Assembly: GCA_027315365.1 (NCBI GenBank) | Contig: DAHUYF010000123.1 | Span: 1-64,000 of the forward strand | Source of the DNA: Rhodospirillales bacterium | GTDB taxonomy: Bacteria; Pseudomonadota; Alphaproteobacteria; ATCC43930; CGMCC-115725 | Direction: 5' to 3' | DNA length: 64,000 bases | Shown: positions 63,640 through 64,000 of the stretch, one piece after another | Numbering within the stretch: the stretch's first letter is position 1 | How the letters are laid out: the number at the start of each line of letters is the position of its first letter | Notes under the pieces: generated by a model | What the model was told of the DNA's origin: nothing | The model's database searches: none | Seen by the model: the letters and a program-made list of their open reading frames with translations, nothing else | Program-made: the position numbers and the translations under genes

Positions 63640-63653
63640 TTGATGTGGGTCAA
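63640..63653 (-). promoter_or_regulatory. FNR/FixK-type site TTGACCCACATCAA (minus strand)
   Basis: Perfect TTGA-N6-TCAA palindrome centred 42.5 bp upstream of the HlyD ATG. It should control the whole five-gene exporter operon. As at 43329, a class II promoter would give a nearly leaderless transcript. Confidence 0.8.
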
Positions 63654-63709
63654 CCGAGCCGCCAAGCCTGTTCCCCGGTCCCTCGGCGGTTCGTCTGTCG
63701 CGCAGGCTC

Positions 63710-63874
63710 CTAGGGGAGGATGCCGTGCAGGATCTCTCCGCCGACCGCCCGCTGCGGCCCGGTGTAGGAGGGGCTGGGCATGGAAAAGACATCGGGCGGG
63801 TTGGGTTCGCTCGGTGCAGGTGACGCGCACGCCGCTGCGAGGCAACCTAGAATCAGGACCATGACGAAACGCAT
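63710..63874 (-). CDS. Small secreted lipoprotein
   Basis: This is a 54-residue protein. A short hydrophobic start (MRFVMVLILGCLAAAC) ends in a lipobox-like LAAAC, so it is probably a lipoprotein with a 39-residue Pro/Ser-rich mature part. GGAGGTGA precedes the ATG. I recognise no family. A weak FNR-type site (63927) lies 60 bp upstream. It is upstream of the exporter operon on the same strand. Confidence 0.62.
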   Translation of the reverse strand: MRFVMVLILGCLAAACASPAPSEPNPPDVFSMPSPSYTGPQRAVGGEILHGILP

Positions 63875-63926
63875 GTTCACCTCCACATCGTGAGGTGCAT
63901 CAGGGCGTTTCCCGTGATGGAGCGCA

Positions 63927-63940
63927 TTGACCTAGCGCAA
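63927..63940 (-). promoter_or_regulatory. Weak FNR-type site (13/14)
   Basis: TTGACCTAGCGCAA on the plus strand has one mismatch in the right half. It is centred 60 bp upstream of the small lipoprotein gene, the same spacing as several perfect sites, which is why it is listed. Confidence 0.4.
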
Positions 63941-64000
63941 AGCTGAGATGCATCGCCGCACGGGGGCTTGCGCCAGACGCCTCATTGCATCGGCGCGGCC

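Noticed and set aside
1-64000. CRISPR arrays, insertion sequences, tRNA or rRNA genes
   Set aside because: I saw no regularly spaced direct repeats of 25-40 bp, no transposase motif and no recognisable tRNA or rRNA sequence.

Overview
The window is about 64 kb of GC-rich DNA (roughly two-thirds G+C by eye), densely packed with genes on both strands. Several families point to an alphaproteobacterium: a DUF1476-type ATP synthase zeta inhibitor, a DUF3775 protein, a soluble FixL with FixJ, and a cco-fix operon. I cannot name the genus. I saw no rRNA, tRNA, CRISPR array, insertion sequence or prophage gene.

Layout. (1) 1-2722: the 3' end of a non-ribosomal peptide synthetase (carrier protein plus thioesterase) facing a cyclic-peptide-type ABC exporter. 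(2) 2763-7601: small membrane proteins, two DUF697 proteins, an SPFH protein, an orphan DUF2282 (bufferin-like) protein, an orphan ParA ATPase and a secreted unknown. (3) 7687-12025: a metabolic operon with a diiron ferritin-like protein, a Cys-less thiolase-like protein, a DUF35 zinc-ribbon/OB protein, an isocitrate-lyase/PEP-mutase protein and an Sfp-type phosphopantetheinyl transferase. (4) 12069-22496: cytochrome c, site-2 protease, truncated BON protein, nicotinate phosphoribosyltransferase, PolX, DUF3775, a universal stress protein, a Lon-like protease and a TauE/SafE protein. (5) 22600-30788: ccoNOQP-ccoGHIS (cbb3 oxidase and its assembly genes) plus two small genes. (6) 30804-33654: eRF1-like protein, two L,D-transpeptidases and a three-BON protein. 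(7) 34344-41252: a large hybrid histidine kinase flanked by two small paralogous proteins, a PAS-PilZ protein, a cytochrome c, an adenylate cyclase and a 32-residue membrane peptide. (8) 41506-43838: fixL, fixJ and an acetyltransferase-like gene. (9) 43883-51050: zeta inhibitor, beta-CASP nuclease, nucleoside-monophosphate phosphorylase, two universal stress proteins, a CBS protein, Hsp20 and an unknown. (10) 51087-58286: NitT/TauT-type transporter, PHA synthase, phasin-like protein, hydrolase and phosphoribosyltransferase. (11) 58331-63874: an ABC-2 export operon with a HlyD adaptor, and a small lipoprotein.

The unifying signal is a 14-bp palindrome TTGA-N6-TCAA (best copies TTGATCCAGGTCAA and TTGATCCAGATCAA), which matches the FNR/FixK/Anr operator. 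I find 15 perfect copies and one 13/14 copy, plus two weaker ones, between 14.2 and 64 kb. All 16 lie between genes or across a gene end, and all sit 40-160 bp upstream of a start codon. They precede ccoN, the Lon-like protease, universal stress proteins, BON, CBS and zeta-inhibitor genes, PHA synthase, the exporter and several unknown genes. With the heme-type FixL and its FixJ in the middle, the right-hand 50 kb reads as a low-oxygen energy-saving and survival island. It combines a high-affinity oxidase, ATPase inhibition, carbon storage, nucleotide salvage, chaperone/protease and envelope functions, much like the mycobacterial DosR dormancy regulon in content but built on FNR-type sites. 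No fnr/fixK gene lies in the window, so its regulator is elsewhere.

Limits: family calls come from reading motifs by eye. No database search, structure prediction or statistics was run.
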